Of a stretch of DNA of 64,000 nucleotides, positions 43,544 through 51,715 are shown in pieces. Below the pieces are notes generated by a model. The model worked only from the letters and a program-made list of their open reading frames with translations, had not been told where the DNA came from and searched no databases. The translations under genes were made by a program, and so were the position numbers. Position 1 is the stretch's first letter, and each line of letters starts with the position of its first letter. The stretch comes from Finegoldia magna ATCC 29328 (GTDB lineage: Bacteria > Bacillota > Clostridia > Tissierellales > Peptoniphilaceae): assembly GCF_000010185.1 (NCBI RefSeq), contig NC_010376.1, positions 248,001 to 312,000 on the forward strand, read 5' to 3'.

Positions 43544-43583
43544 ATATCCACAAAGTTATCCACATTATCCACAATTATCCACA
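43544..43583 (+). promoter_or_regulatory. DnaA-box cluster
   Basis: Three perfect TTATCCACA boxes in the same orientation at 43556-43564, 43565-43573 and 43575-43583, with an ATATCCACA at 43544-43552 just before. With the inverted pair upstream this makes six boxes in under 100 bases, in a divergent intergenic region. No dnaA, dnaN or other replication gene is in the window. The rest of the 369-base gap (43319-43687) is AT-rich with no gene seen. Confidence 0.88.
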
Positions 43584-43687
43584 AAAACTTACCAACAATT
43601 TGGGATAATTTTTCGTGAATAATTTTTGAATATCAATTGAATAATTTATAATTTTTTTATGGTATTATATATGAGAGGTGAAAACGG

Positions 43688-44287
43688 ATGAAATTAGATG
43701 AAGATTTTTCAGATATAAAACAAAGAATTTTGATAAATTTAAAGACGAGAAACCTGTATTTTAAGACGTTTAGTGAGTGTGAAAAACTGTTAGATATTGA
43801 TTTGATGCAGTTGCAAAAAAATAACGCAATTCCTACAGAAGAATTGTACAAATCAGAACTTCGAAAGGTCAACAACTATATCGAAGATTTTTCGAATGTA
43901 AATATAGTGAATAAATTAGTGGAGCTTGTGTATTACTTTTTGTTGATAACTTCGGTAGGGCTTGTTACAAATCTAATCAGAAATTTCTTGGGATTGGAAT
44001 TTAAACAAATTTCAGTGTCAGCAGTTATACTTTATTTGACGATGTTTGCTGCTGTAATTGCAACTCCTATTATAATTTCCAGAAAAGAAAAGAGATTTCA
44101 CGACAATACATTCCGATATATTTTGATTGCGATATCAGCGATTGGAATTGTTTTGTTTTCGTATTTTTCGATTTTTTCGGGGCCTGTAAAGCAAAATTTG
44201 TTCGCTCTCAATATTCTTATTTACATTTTAATATTGGTAGGATTTTTCGCGATTACAATATTAATGAAGAAATTATCCGCAAAATAA
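43688..44287 (+). CDS. Hypothetical membrane protein
   Basis: A 199-residue protein, not assigned to a characterised family. The first ~75 residues are soluble and helical (KQRILINLKTRNLYFKTFSE), followed by about five or six hydrophobic helices in a two-plus-four pattern and a short basic tail. The layout resembles DUF1129/DUF1048-like small membrane proteins, but no firm match is claimed. GAGAGGTG precedes the ATG. It is the first gene right of the DnaA-box cluster, and a terminator separates it from the ABC exporter. Confidence 0.7.
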   Translation: MKLDEDFSDIKQRILINLKTRNLYFKTFSECEKLLDIDLMQLQKNNAIPTEELYKSELRKVNNYIEDFSNVNIVNKLVELVYYFLLITSVGLVTNLIRNFLGLEFKQISVSAVILYLTMFAAVIATPIIISRKEKRFHDNTFRYILIAISAIGIVLFSYFSIFSGPVKQNLFALNILIYILILVGFFAITILMKKLSAK

Positions 44288-44290
44288 ATT

Positions 44291-44334
44291 GACCGCCATT
44301 TTGAAATCTAATTTCATCGTGGCGGTTTGTTTTT
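44291..44334 (+). terminator. Terminator after the membrane protein gene
   Basis: GACCGCCA and TGGCGGTTT form the base of a stem continued by TGAAA/TTTCA, followed by GTTTTT. Confidence 0.82.
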
Positions 44335-44392
44335 AAAAAAAATAATGTGCTATAATTGTTGTATTGATTAATTTTAAAGAAAGGAAAGAAGT

Positions 44393-46141
44393 ATGAAAAG
44401 AAATCTTAATCTGATAAAAAGGGTAATGCCTTATTTTAAAAAATACAAATTTATTCTGATGTTTGATTTGTTCTGCGCGGCGCTTACAACACTTACAGAT
44501 ATGGTGTTGCCAATGATTTTGAGAAGACTGACAAATGCAGGACTTGGAACATACACTTTGACACGAGAAATGATTTTCAGAATGGCTGGTCTTCTTTTGA
44601 TTATGAAGATAATTGATTTGTTCGCAGGATTCTACATGACAAAAACCGGTCACATAATGGGTGCGAAGATTGAAACAGACATGAGATACGATGTGTTCCA
44701 ACATTTGCAAAAACTTTCCGATTCGTATTTTAACGAAACAAAAGTCGGACAAATTATGGCGCGTATCACATCGGATTTGTTCGATATTACGGAATTTTCA
44801 CATCACTGTCCAGAAGAATATTTCATTGGACTTATCAAAATAATAGTTTCATTTGCTATTTTAGTTAGATTGAACACATTGTTGACAGTGATTTTATTTT
44901 TATCGATTCCACTTATGATTGTATTTGCATCAAAATACAACAGAAGAATGAGAAAAGGGTTCAAAGAGCAAAAACGTCATATCGGAGTGTTGAATGCAGA
45001 TATCGAGGACAGTTTGCTAGGAGTTAAAGTTGTAAAATCATTCGCAAATGAAGATGTAGAAATCGAAAAATTCCAAAAAGGAAATAAGAAATTCTTGGAT
45101 ATAAAATCAGAAACTTACTCATCAATGGCTGGATTTAACACGATAACAAAAGCATTCGATGGAATAATGTACATTATAGTGGTTTTATTCGGAGGACTTT
45201 TCCTTGTAGAAGGGAAAATGAGTAGCGGTGACATCGTGGCATTTATCCTATACGTTCAAACGCTGCTTACAACAGTCAGAAGAATTGTAGAATTTACAGA
45301 ACAATTTCAACGTGGAATGACTGGTATCGAAAGATTTACAGAAATAATGGATCAAGATATCGAGATTTTCGACGATGAAGACGCTGTTGATTTGGAAAAT
45401 GTTAAAGGTAAAATCGAAATAAAAAATGTAAGCTTCAAGTACAATAACAACAATGAAAATGTGTTGAACAATATTTCATTCACAATAAATCCAGGACAGA
45501 AAGTTGCATTGGTTGGACCTTCAGGTGGAGGAAAAACGACGTTGTGCAATTTGATTCCTAGATTTTACGATGTGGAAGACGGAGAGATTTTGGTGGAAGG
45601 AATTGACGTTCGCAAAATCAAACTTCAATCACTTCGTTCAAACATCGGAATGGTTCAACAAGATGTGTATTTGTTCAGCGGAACTGTCAGAGAAAATATT
45701 TTGTACGGAAAACCAGATGCGACAGAACAAGAAATAATCGATGCATCAAAAGCAGCCGGAGCGTACGATTTTATAATGAACTTGGAAAACGGATTTGACA
45801 CTTATGTCGGTGAACGTGGAGTAATGCTATCTGGTGGTCAAAAACAAAGAATTTCAATTGCGAGAGTTTTCTTGAAAAATCCACCTATTTTGATATTAGA
45901 CGAAGCTACATCAGCACTTGATAACAAGAGCGAGTTTATCGTTCAAGAATCGTTGGAAAACTTGGCGAAAGGAAGAAGTTCACTTACAATTGCCCACAGA
46001 CTTACAACTGTTCAAAACGCAGATTTGATTTTGGTGTTGACAGAAGATGGAATAATCGAACGAGGAACGCACCGACAATTAATGGAACAAAAAGGATATT
46101 ATTATAATTTGTACACACAAGGTGGCAGATTATTAGTGTAA
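44393..46141 (+). CDS. ABC exporter (fused membrane and ATPase domains)
   Basis: A 582-residue type IV ABC exporter half-transporter (MsbA/LmrA-like). Six helices lie in residues 15-320, with the intracellular coupling segment ISVARV-type equivalents. The ATPase has GPSGGGKTTL (Walker A), MVQQDVYLFSGTVRENI (Q-loop), LSGGQKQRISIARVFL (signature), ILILDEATSALD (Walker B) and AHRLTT (H-loop). It works as a homodimer exporting lipids or drugs. GGAAAGAAG precedes the ATG. There is no adjacent partner. Confidence 0.92.
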   Translation: MKRNLNLIKRVMPYFKKYKFILMFDLFCAALTTLTDMVLPMILRRLTNAGLGTYTLTREMIFRMAGLLLIMKIIDLFAGFYMTKTGHIMGAKIETDMRYDVFQHLQKLSDSYFNETKVGQIMARITSDLFDITEFSHHCPEEYFIGLIKIIVSFAILVRLNTLLTVILFLSIPLMIVFASKYNRRMRKGFKEQKRHIGVLNADIEDSLLGVKVVKSFANEDVEIEKFQKGNKKFLDIKSETYSSMAGFNTITKAFDGIMYIIVVLFGGLFLVEGKMSSGDIVAFILYVQTLLTTVRRIVEFTEQFQRGMTGIERFTEIMDQDIEIFDDEDAVDLENVKGKIEIKNVSFKYNNNNENVLNNISFTINPGQKVALVGPSGGGKTTLCNLIPRFYDVEDGEILVEGIDVRKIKLQSLRSNIGMVQQDVYLFSGTVRENILYGKPDATEQEIIDASKAAGAYDFIMNLENGFDTYVGERGVMLSGGQKQRISIARVFLKNPPILILDEATSALDNKSEFIVQESLENLAKGRSSLTIAHRLTTVQNADLILVLTEDGIIERGTHRQLMEQKGYYYNLYTQGGRLLV

Positions 46142-46150
46142 ACCATATCA

Positions 46151-46181
46151 AAAAAAGTGGCATAATCTGCCACTTTTTCTA
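46151..46181. terminator. Bidirectional terminator
   Basis: AAAAAGTGGCA pairs with TGCCACTTTTT around a five-base loop, between the convergent ABC exporter and small protein genes, with A and T runs on either side. Confidence 0.88.
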
Positions 46182-46577
46182 TTTTTTATTATCCTCCCAA
46201 TTGTCAGGAAGAGGCTTGTATTTGAAATTTTTCAATTCATTTTCGTCTAACATATTATTAATTCCATTTATCTCTTTTTCTACTGCAAGAAAAAACTTCC
46301 CATCTCTGGTATACTCATAACATAGAGTATAATTAGGATAATCTTTTAAGTAAACATAATAAAAATATCCGTCAAATTTTATATCCTTGTAAGATTTAAT
46401 ATCTTTAATATCTTTTTTAGGTATTTTTTGAATATCCATGTATTTATATAATTTTTTATATCCTCTATATTTCATTAAAGGAAAATGCTTCCCCCATAAT
46501 ACTATTATAAAAATCATACAGCAAATCAGTATTATGTTAAATATATTTTCAAATGTCAAATTTTTCTTGTTTTTCAT
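46179..46577 (-). CDS. Small DUF3139-like protein with N-terminal membrane anchor
   Basis: A 132-residue protein with one N-terminal helix (IFNIILICCMIFIIVLW) and a basic, tyrosine-rich extracytoplasmic domain. The YKDIKFDGYFYYVYLKDYPNYTLCYEYTRDG stretch resembles DUF3139 proteins of Gram-positive bacteria in length and layout; the match is from memory and not firm. AAGGAG lies seven bases before the ATG. Codon use is somewhat more AT-rich than in neighbouring genes. Confidence 0.6.
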   Translation of the reverse strand: MKNKKNLTFENIFNIILICCMIFIIVLWGKHFPLMKYRGYKKLYKYMDIQKIPKKDIKDIKSYKDIKFDGYFYYVYLKDYPNYTLCYEYTRDGKFFLAVEKEINGINNMLDENELKNFKYKPLPDNWEDNKK

Positions 46578-46691
46578 ATGATTCTCCTTACCATTTTGAT
46601 ATAATTATACTATAATTTAAAGGAAAATATTTATATGAAAAAATGTTTTTTTGCTTTTTAGCATTTTTATTGATCTTTATATAAAATGATT

Positions 46692-46748
46692 TTTGGAAAC
46701 AAATAAAGGAAAGTTTAAATTTGTTTCCAAATTTTATTTGTTTTTTAT
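46692..46748 (+). terminator. Terminator or attenuator hairpin upstream of the pilus ATPase gene
   Basis: TTTGGAAACAAAT (46692-46704) pairs perfectly with ATTTGTTTCCAAA (46719-46731), followed by a T-rich run ending about 20 bases before the ATPase start. With no plus-strand gene upstream for 500 bases, it may act as a conditional attenuator. Confidence 0.6.
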
Positions 46749-46769
46749 TGTATATACAAGGAGACAACA

Positions 46770-47930
46770 ATGGAAATTAACGATAATATTTTATTTGTAA
46801 ATTCTATAATTGATGATGCAATCAGAAAAAAATCTAGCGATATTCACATTGAACCATTTGAAGAAAATGTCAGGATTAGATTTCGAATCAACGGAAGTTT
46901 GGTGGAATACAAAACTGTTGACAAGAGCATGCATTCAAAGATAATTACTAGAATTAAAATAATGAGTGAGCTTGATATTGCAGAAAAGAGGCTTCCACAA
47001 GACGGAAGAATTACATATACTTACGAAAATTCGAAGATAGATCTTAGAATTAGCATTATCAACACAATTCACGGCCAAAAATGCGTTATTAGAATTTTGA
47101 ATCCAGAATCTTTTAAAATCGGTATGCAAAATCTTGGAATTTCTGAAAATGAACAAAAAATAATAGAAGGATTTACGAAATTTGAAAATGGTATGGTGCT
47201 TATTTGTGGGCCGACAGGTAGCGGTAAGACCACAACACTTTACACAATGTTAGAACAAGAAAACACAATCGATAAAAATATTATCACAGTTGAAAATCCA
47301 GTTGAGTACAATATTTTTGGGATCAATCAAATTCAAATCAACGAAAAAATTGGATTGAGATTTGACAATACGTTGAAGTTTGTACTTAGACAAGACCCTT
47401 CCGTAATAATGGTCGGAGAAATCAGAGATTTGGAAACTTCCAAGCTTGCAATCAGAGCGTCAATCACAGGCCACAAAGTTTACTCCACAATTCACACCGA
47501 CGACTGCTATCAATCGATAATTAGACTGATGGATATGGGAATTGAAGATTACATGATAAGAGCATCACTCAAAGTTGTCATCGCACAAAGATTGGTCAGA
47601 AAATTGTGCCCTCATTGCAAGAAAAAAGTCACACCAACCTCTGAACAAATGGAAATTTTTAGATCAAACGGGTTAAATCCAACTGAAATTTACGAGCCAG
47701 GAAATTGCGATGAATGCAGTTTGGGTTACGATGGGAGAATGGCTGTCATGCAAATATTAAAAATCGATGATGATTTGAGAAGTTTAATAAAAAAAGATAT
47801 GAATTTGAAATCATTGAAAAACTACGGAGAAGAAAATAACATCGACAGTTTATTCAAAAAAGCTTTGATACAAGTAGCACTTGGAAACACTTCATTTGAC
47901 GAAGCGATGAGGTTGTACAATGAAGATTGA
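46770..47930 (+). CDS. GspE/PulE/ComGA-type assembly ATPase
   Basis: A 386-residue secretion ATPase lacking the long N-terminal domain of PilB/GspE, so closest in size to ComGA. Seen are KKSSDIHIEP, Walker A GPTGSGKT (147-154), the Asp-box and Walker B region (RQDPSVIMVGEIRD), the His-box (GHKVYSTIHTDD) and the four-cysteine zinc site (CPHCKK and CDECSLGYDGR). It drives assembly of a pseudopilus or competence pilus. Its stop overlaps the GspF-like gene by 11 bases. GGAG lies upstream of the ATG. No pilin genes follow. Confidence 0.92.
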   Translation: MEINDNILFVNSIIDDAIRKKSSDIHIEPFEENVRIRFRINGSLVEYKTVDKSMHSKIITRIKIMSELDIAEKRLPQDGRITYTYENSKIDLRISIINTIHGQKCVIRILNPESFKIGMQNLGISENEQKIIEGFTKFENGMVLICGPTGSGKTTTLYTMLEQENTIDKNIITVENPVEYNIFGINQIQINEKIGLRFDNTLKFVLRQDPSVIMVGEIRDLETSKLAIRASITGHKVYSTIHTDDCYQSIIRLMDMGIEDYMIRASLKVVIAQRLVRKLCPHCKKKVTPTSEQMEIFRSNGLNPTEIYEPGNCDECSLGYDGRMAVMQILKIDDDLRSLIKKDMNLKSLKNYGEENNIDSLFKKALIQVALGNTSFDEAMRLYNED

Positions 47931-49011
47931 CAGTTTGCTAAAAGAAGACAGTGTATTAAAAAAAGAAATAAACTTCAAGGCTTCCAAGAAAAAGCTGTTT
48001 TTGTTTCTGAGACAATTTTCAATTCTTTTGAATGCGAAGATTCCAATCATAGAAATAATCAATCTACTCAAGGAACAAAAAGAATTCAAACAATTAAAAC
48101 CCAGCTTGGACAAAGTTTCTGAGAATTTGAATAACGGGTTGAGCGTGTCGGAAAGTTTCTGTGGCGACAAAAACTTCGACATGTTTTTTACATCGATGAT
48201 GAAACTCGGAGAAGAAAGTGGTAGACTCGACAAAGTGGTCTACGATTTGAGCAAATACTACGAGAGAACCTACGATATTAACAAAAAAATTCAAAATGCA
48301 ATGATTTATCCTATTATTTTGACTGTTACGGGAATTGTAATGTTGATATTTATGCTCAAAAACGTCATTCCAACATTCGTGGATTTGTTTGAAAGCTCTG
48401 ACATGGTGCTTCCATTGTCTACAAGAATTCTAATTTCAGTATCAAATACTATAAATGAAAAAGGATTATTGATTTTAATTATTTTAGTTCTAATAATTGC
48501 GGGACTTATCATAGCTTATCGAAAAACAAAATTTGGATATTACCTGGACAAATTCAAAACTACAAATCCGATTTTTGGAAAACAAAGACAAATAGTAATC
48601 TCATCTGAAATTGCGAGAAGTTTAAGCATAACTCACAAAAACTCCATGACAATTCTTGATGGACTGATCATAATTCAAAAATCCATGAAAAACAAATACT
48701 ACAAACAAGAACTTTCCGATATTTTCAAAGAAATAGAATCTGGAGAATTTACACTTGAAGAAGCCTTCAATAAAAGAAAAATAACGCCACAAGTGTTCAA
48801 TTCAATGTTAAAAGTTGCAGAAAATACTGGGGAATTGGGAGATATTTTCGAGAAATTATCTGAATTTTACGACGGGGAAGTGGAATATGCAATTAAATCG
48901 TTCATAAGCATATTAGAGCCAATGCTTATAATCTTCATGGCAATAATCGTTGGATTTATCGTAATATCCATCACTATTCCTATGTTTGATGTGATAAATT
49001 CGTTTAATTAA
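47920..49011 (+). CDS. GspF/PilC/ComGB-type inner membrane assembly protein
   Basis: A 363-residue platform protein with two homologous GspF halves: FLRQFSILLNAKIPIIEII starts the first and ISSEIARSLSITHKNSMTIL the second. Three hydrophobic segments flank the second half (IYPIILTVTGIVMLIFML, LLILIILVLIIAGLIIAY and the C-terminal MLIIFMAIIVGFIVISITIP). It pairs with the ATPase just upstream to build a pilus-like fibre. Normally pilin-like genes (comGC onward) come next, but here the gene is followed after 22 bases by hairpin copy D. Confidence 0.9.
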   Translation: MKIDSLLKEDSVLKKEINFKASKKKLFLFLRQFSILLNAKIPIIEIINLLKEQKEFKQLKPSLDKVSENLNNGLSVSESFCGDKNFDMFFTSMMKLGEESGRLDKVVYDLSKYYERTYDINKKIQNAMIYPIILTVTGIVMLIFMLKNVIPTFVDLFESSDMVLPLSTRILISVSNTINEKGLLILIILVLIIAGLIIAYRKTKFGYYLDKFKTTNPIFGKQRQIVISSEIARSLSITHKNSMTILDGLIIIQKSMKNKYYKQELSDIFKEIESGEFTLEEAFNKRKITPQVFNSMLKVAENTGELGDIFEKLSEFYDGEVEYAIKSFISILEPMLIIFMAIIVGFIVISITIPMFDVINSFN

Positions 49012-49032
49012 AAAACTGTGGTATAAAGTATT

Positions 49033-49195
49033 AACGCTCATGCACGAACATCTAGACTACAAAAATTGTTGATTTCTAAATCTTAAAATCCTAAAATCGT
49101 AAGCACGCTTCGCTTACGCGGTACGATTTTAGCCGGATTTTTTCGATTTGAAATCAAGTCAATTTTTTTCGTATGATATTCTTAGCATGAGCGTT
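49033..49195. repeat. Intergenic hairpin element, copy D
   Basis: A 163-bp palindromic element. Outer arms AACGCTCATGC (49033-49043) and GCATGAGCGTT (49185-49195) are perfect inverted repeats but differ in sequence from the ends of copies B and C. The inner stem is AAAATCGTA 49093-49101 with TACGATTTT 49122-49130. The 20-base loop (49102-49121) equals the reverse complement of the copy B loop exactly. It lies between convergent gene ends. Confidence 0.88.
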
Positions 49196-49231
49196 GAATA
49201 TTTTGTTAAAAAAACATTGAATATGATCATC

Positions 49232-49256
49232 AAAAAAAGAGGGCTACACAGCCCTC
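49232..49256 (-). terminator. Terminator of the sugar ABC ATPase gene
   Basis: On the minus strand GAGGGCT pairs with AGCCCTC around a four-base loop, followed by seven T. Confidence 0.88.
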
Positions 49257-49267
49257 AAATTTTTATG

Positions 49268-50326
49268 CTACATTGTCATTTCGTTTTCGACTCTTTTTTC
49301 TGTTTCAAAATCAAAGAACAACAAATCATTTTTGTCTACGTAGAATGTGTAAGATTCTCCAACTTTATAATCTTTGTTTTCGAAATCTTTTATTACGATG
49401 CTATTTTCAAGAAGAGAACCATACAAATATTGTTCAGAACCCAAGTTTTCTATTGCAGTTAATGTCAAATCAAATTTAAATCCATCTTTTTCATATGGTG
49501 ATGCCTTTTCTGGTCTAAATGACATGTAAAATGGTTTTGGGTGAGCGAATTTGTAAGTGTTATCGCCAACAGTCAAATCACCATTAACTTTTACGAAATT
49601 AGTTGGTGCAGATCCAATGAAATCAGCAACGAATTTACAGTTTGGATTGTTGTAGATTTCGTCGCCATTTCCTACTTGAAGGATTTCTCCTTTTTTCATT
49701 ACGACAATTTTGTCTCCCATTGTCAATGCTTCTGCTTGGTCGTGTGTTACATAAATAAATGTTTTATGTAATTTTGATTGTAAATTCGAGATTTCAGTTC
49801 TCATCTTCAATCTCAATTTGAAATCCAAGTTACTTAAAGGTTCGTCCATCAAGAACGCATGTGGTTGACGAACGATACATCTACCTAATGCAACTCTTTG
49901 CTTTTCACCACCAGAAAGCATGCTTGGTTTTTTCTCTAATAAATGAGTGATGCCAAGAATTTCTGCTGCGTCTTTTACAGATTTATCGATTTCTTGTTTA
50001 TCGATTTTTCTAAGTTTCAAAGGATATGCAATATTTTCATAAATTGTCATGTGAGGATACAATGCATAATTTTGAAAAACCATCGCCAAATCTCTGTCTT
50101 GTGGAGAAACATCGTTCATACGCTTTCCGTCAATTATAAGGTCTCCTTTGGTAATATCTTCAAGTCCTGCAATCATTCTCAAAGTTGTTGTCTTGCCACA
50201 ACCAGAAGGCCCAACGAAAACTATGAATTCTCCGTCATTCATTGTAAGATTAAAATCTTTTACGCTGTAATTTTCGCCGTCGTAAGATTTGTAAACATTT
50301 TTTAATTCAATTTTATTATTTTCCAT
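49268..50326 (-). CDS. Carbohydrate ABC transporter ATPase (MsmK/UgpC type)
   Basis: A 352-residue CUT1-family ATPase: Walker A GPSGCGKTT, signature LSGGEKQRVALGR, Walker B HAFLMDEPLSNLD, H-loop VTHDQAEA and a C-terminal OB-fold regulatory domain with FIGSAPTNFV and MSFRPEKA. It should power the importer whose binding protein and permeases are divergently transcribed from 50482. In several Firmicutes one MsmK-like ATPase serves several importers. The start at 50326 has AAAGGAG at a normal distance; an in-frame TTG six bases upstream is too close to that site. Confidence 0.92.
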   Translation of the reverse strand: MENNKIELKNVYKSYDGENYSVKDFNLTMNDGEFIVFVGPSGCGKTTTLRMIAGLEDITKGDLIIDGKRMNDVSPQDRDLAMVFQNYALYPHMTIYENIAYPLKLRKIDKQEIDKSVKDAAEILGITHLLEKKPSMLSGGEKQRVALGRCIVRQPHAFLMDEPLSNLDFKLRLKMRTEISNLQSKLHKTFIYVTHDQAEALTMGDKIVVMKKGEILQVGNGDEIYNNPNCKFVADFIGSAPTNFVKVNGDLTVGDNTYKFAHPKPFYMSFRPEKASPYEKDGFKFDLTLTAIENLGSEQYLYGSLLENSIVIKDFENKDYKVGESYTFYVDKNDLLFFDFETEKRVENEMTM

Positions 50327-50481
50327 GTCCAACTCCTTTAAGTATATTATAGCATTAAAAAATTTTAAAATACTAATTCATTTATAGAAATATCATATAA
50401 TTAAATTTTATCATAGAGTTTTATACATGGTTGTGGTAAAATCAAATTGGAATATAAAATATAAATTGGAGGTTTTATATT

Positions 50482-51714
50482 ATGAAGAAAAAATTTTTGG
50501 CAATTCTTTTAGTATTCGTACTTTTCTTGTCAGCTTGTGGAAATAAAGCAGCTGATAATTCAAAAGATGCAAAAAAAGACGAAAACAAAAAGGAAGATGT
50601 AGTAACTATTCACATGTTAGTTCCAGGATATGATCAAGGATATCTAAAAGAACAATTCACAGATGCTATTGGAAGATTTGAAAAAGAAAATCCAAACATC
50701 AAAGTTGAAGTTATCAGTGCTGGTTGGGAAGAATTAAACTCAAAAGTAGTTCAATTATACCAAGCAAAAAAAGCTCCTGATATTATGCTTTTAGGTTCAA
50801 GATCTTTGAGACAATTCTCTGAAAATGGTATCTTGGAAGATATGTCTTCAATGATGACTGACGAACAAAAAGCAGACTACATTGAAAATGTATTGAACAC
50901 AGGTAAAGTTAGTGGAAAACAATTTGGTATTCCAATGGCATTATCTTCAAGAGGATTATTCTACAGATCAGATTTGATCAAAGAAGCTCCAAAGAACTGG
51001 GAAGAATTATTAAACGTAGCAAAAGAAAACACTAAGGGAAATATGAAAGGATTTGCAATTCCTACAGATTTAACTAGTGGTACTGATGAAATTCTTAACT
51101 TCATTTACCAAAACGGTGGTAAAATCGTTGACGAAAATGGTAACTTTGTTATCAATTCAAAAGAAAACGTAGAAACATTAGAATTCTTCAAAAAATTAGC
51201 AGCATACGTTCCAGATCCAGTATCTACAACAAGAAATGACCAATCAAAAATGTTTGTTAACAACGACTTAGCAATGTACATTTCTGGTGGTTGGGAAAAA
51301 GAAACAATGGACAAAGGCAAGGATAAAACTCCTTACAAAGTTGCAATGTTACCAGAAGGAAAACAAAAGGGAGTTACAATTGTAACTGACTCTTACACAA
51401 TGAGTTCAATTTCTGAACACAAAAAAGAAGCTTTTGAATTTATTAAATTCATGGGCAAATTAGAAAATCAAAAAATCATAACTGCAGCTTATGGTTGGTT
51501 CCCAATTCTTCACAAAGAAGCTGAAGATCCAAAATACGCTGATGATTTCAACAAACCTATGAGAGACATCATGGAATTTGGTACACCAGAACCACAAGTA
51601 CCAAACTGGGATGATTTCAACAAGAGCTTCACAATTGCAGTACAAAAAGCTATGACTGGTCAATTATCTCCACAAGAAGCTTTGGATAATTGTCAAAAAG
51701 AATTAGCAAAGTAA
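50482..51714 (+). CDS. Carbohydrate ABC transporter substrate-binding lipoprotein
   Basis: A 410-residue family 1 extracellular solute-binding protein. It has a signal peptide with lipobox LSAC, then VTIHMLVPGYDQGYLKEQF, the AKKAPDIMLLGSRSLRQFSENG block and WEKETMDKG, typical of UgpB/MalE-like proteins. It binds a sugar, oligosaccharide or sugar phosphate; the ligand is not predictable. GGAGG precedes the ATG, and the ATG of the first permease follows one base after its stop. An extended -10 box (TGGTAAAAT) near 50434 is a plausible promoter element. Confidence 0.9.
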   Translation: MKKKFLAILLVFVLFLSACGNKAADNSKDAKKDENKKEDVVTIHMLVPGYDQGYLKEQFTDAIGRFEKENPNIKVEVISAGWEELNSKVVQLYQAKKAPDIMLLGSRSLRQFSENGILEDMSSMMTDEQKADYIENVLNTGKVSGKQFGIPMALSSRGLFYRSDLIKEAPKNWEELLNVAKENTKGNMKGFAIPTDLTSGTDEILNFIYQNGGKIVDENGNFVINSKENVETLEFFKKLAAYVPDPVSTTRNDQSKMFVNNDLAMYISGGWEKETMDKGKDKTPYKVAMLPEGKQKGVTIVTDSYTMSSISEHKKEAFEFIKFMGKLENQKIITAAYGWFPILHKEAEDPKYADDFNKPMRDIMEFGTPEPQVPNWDDFNKSFTIAVQKAMTGQLSPQEALDNCQKELAK

Positions 51715-51715
51715 A

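Noticed and set aside
43319-43687. The DnaA-box region as the definite chromosomal origin
   Set aside because: No dnaA, dnaN, rpmH or gidA-type neighbours are in the window, and most genes left of it from 14.8 to 36.7 kb are on the plus strand, so there is no clean switch of gene strand. It is kept as a cluster of open function.
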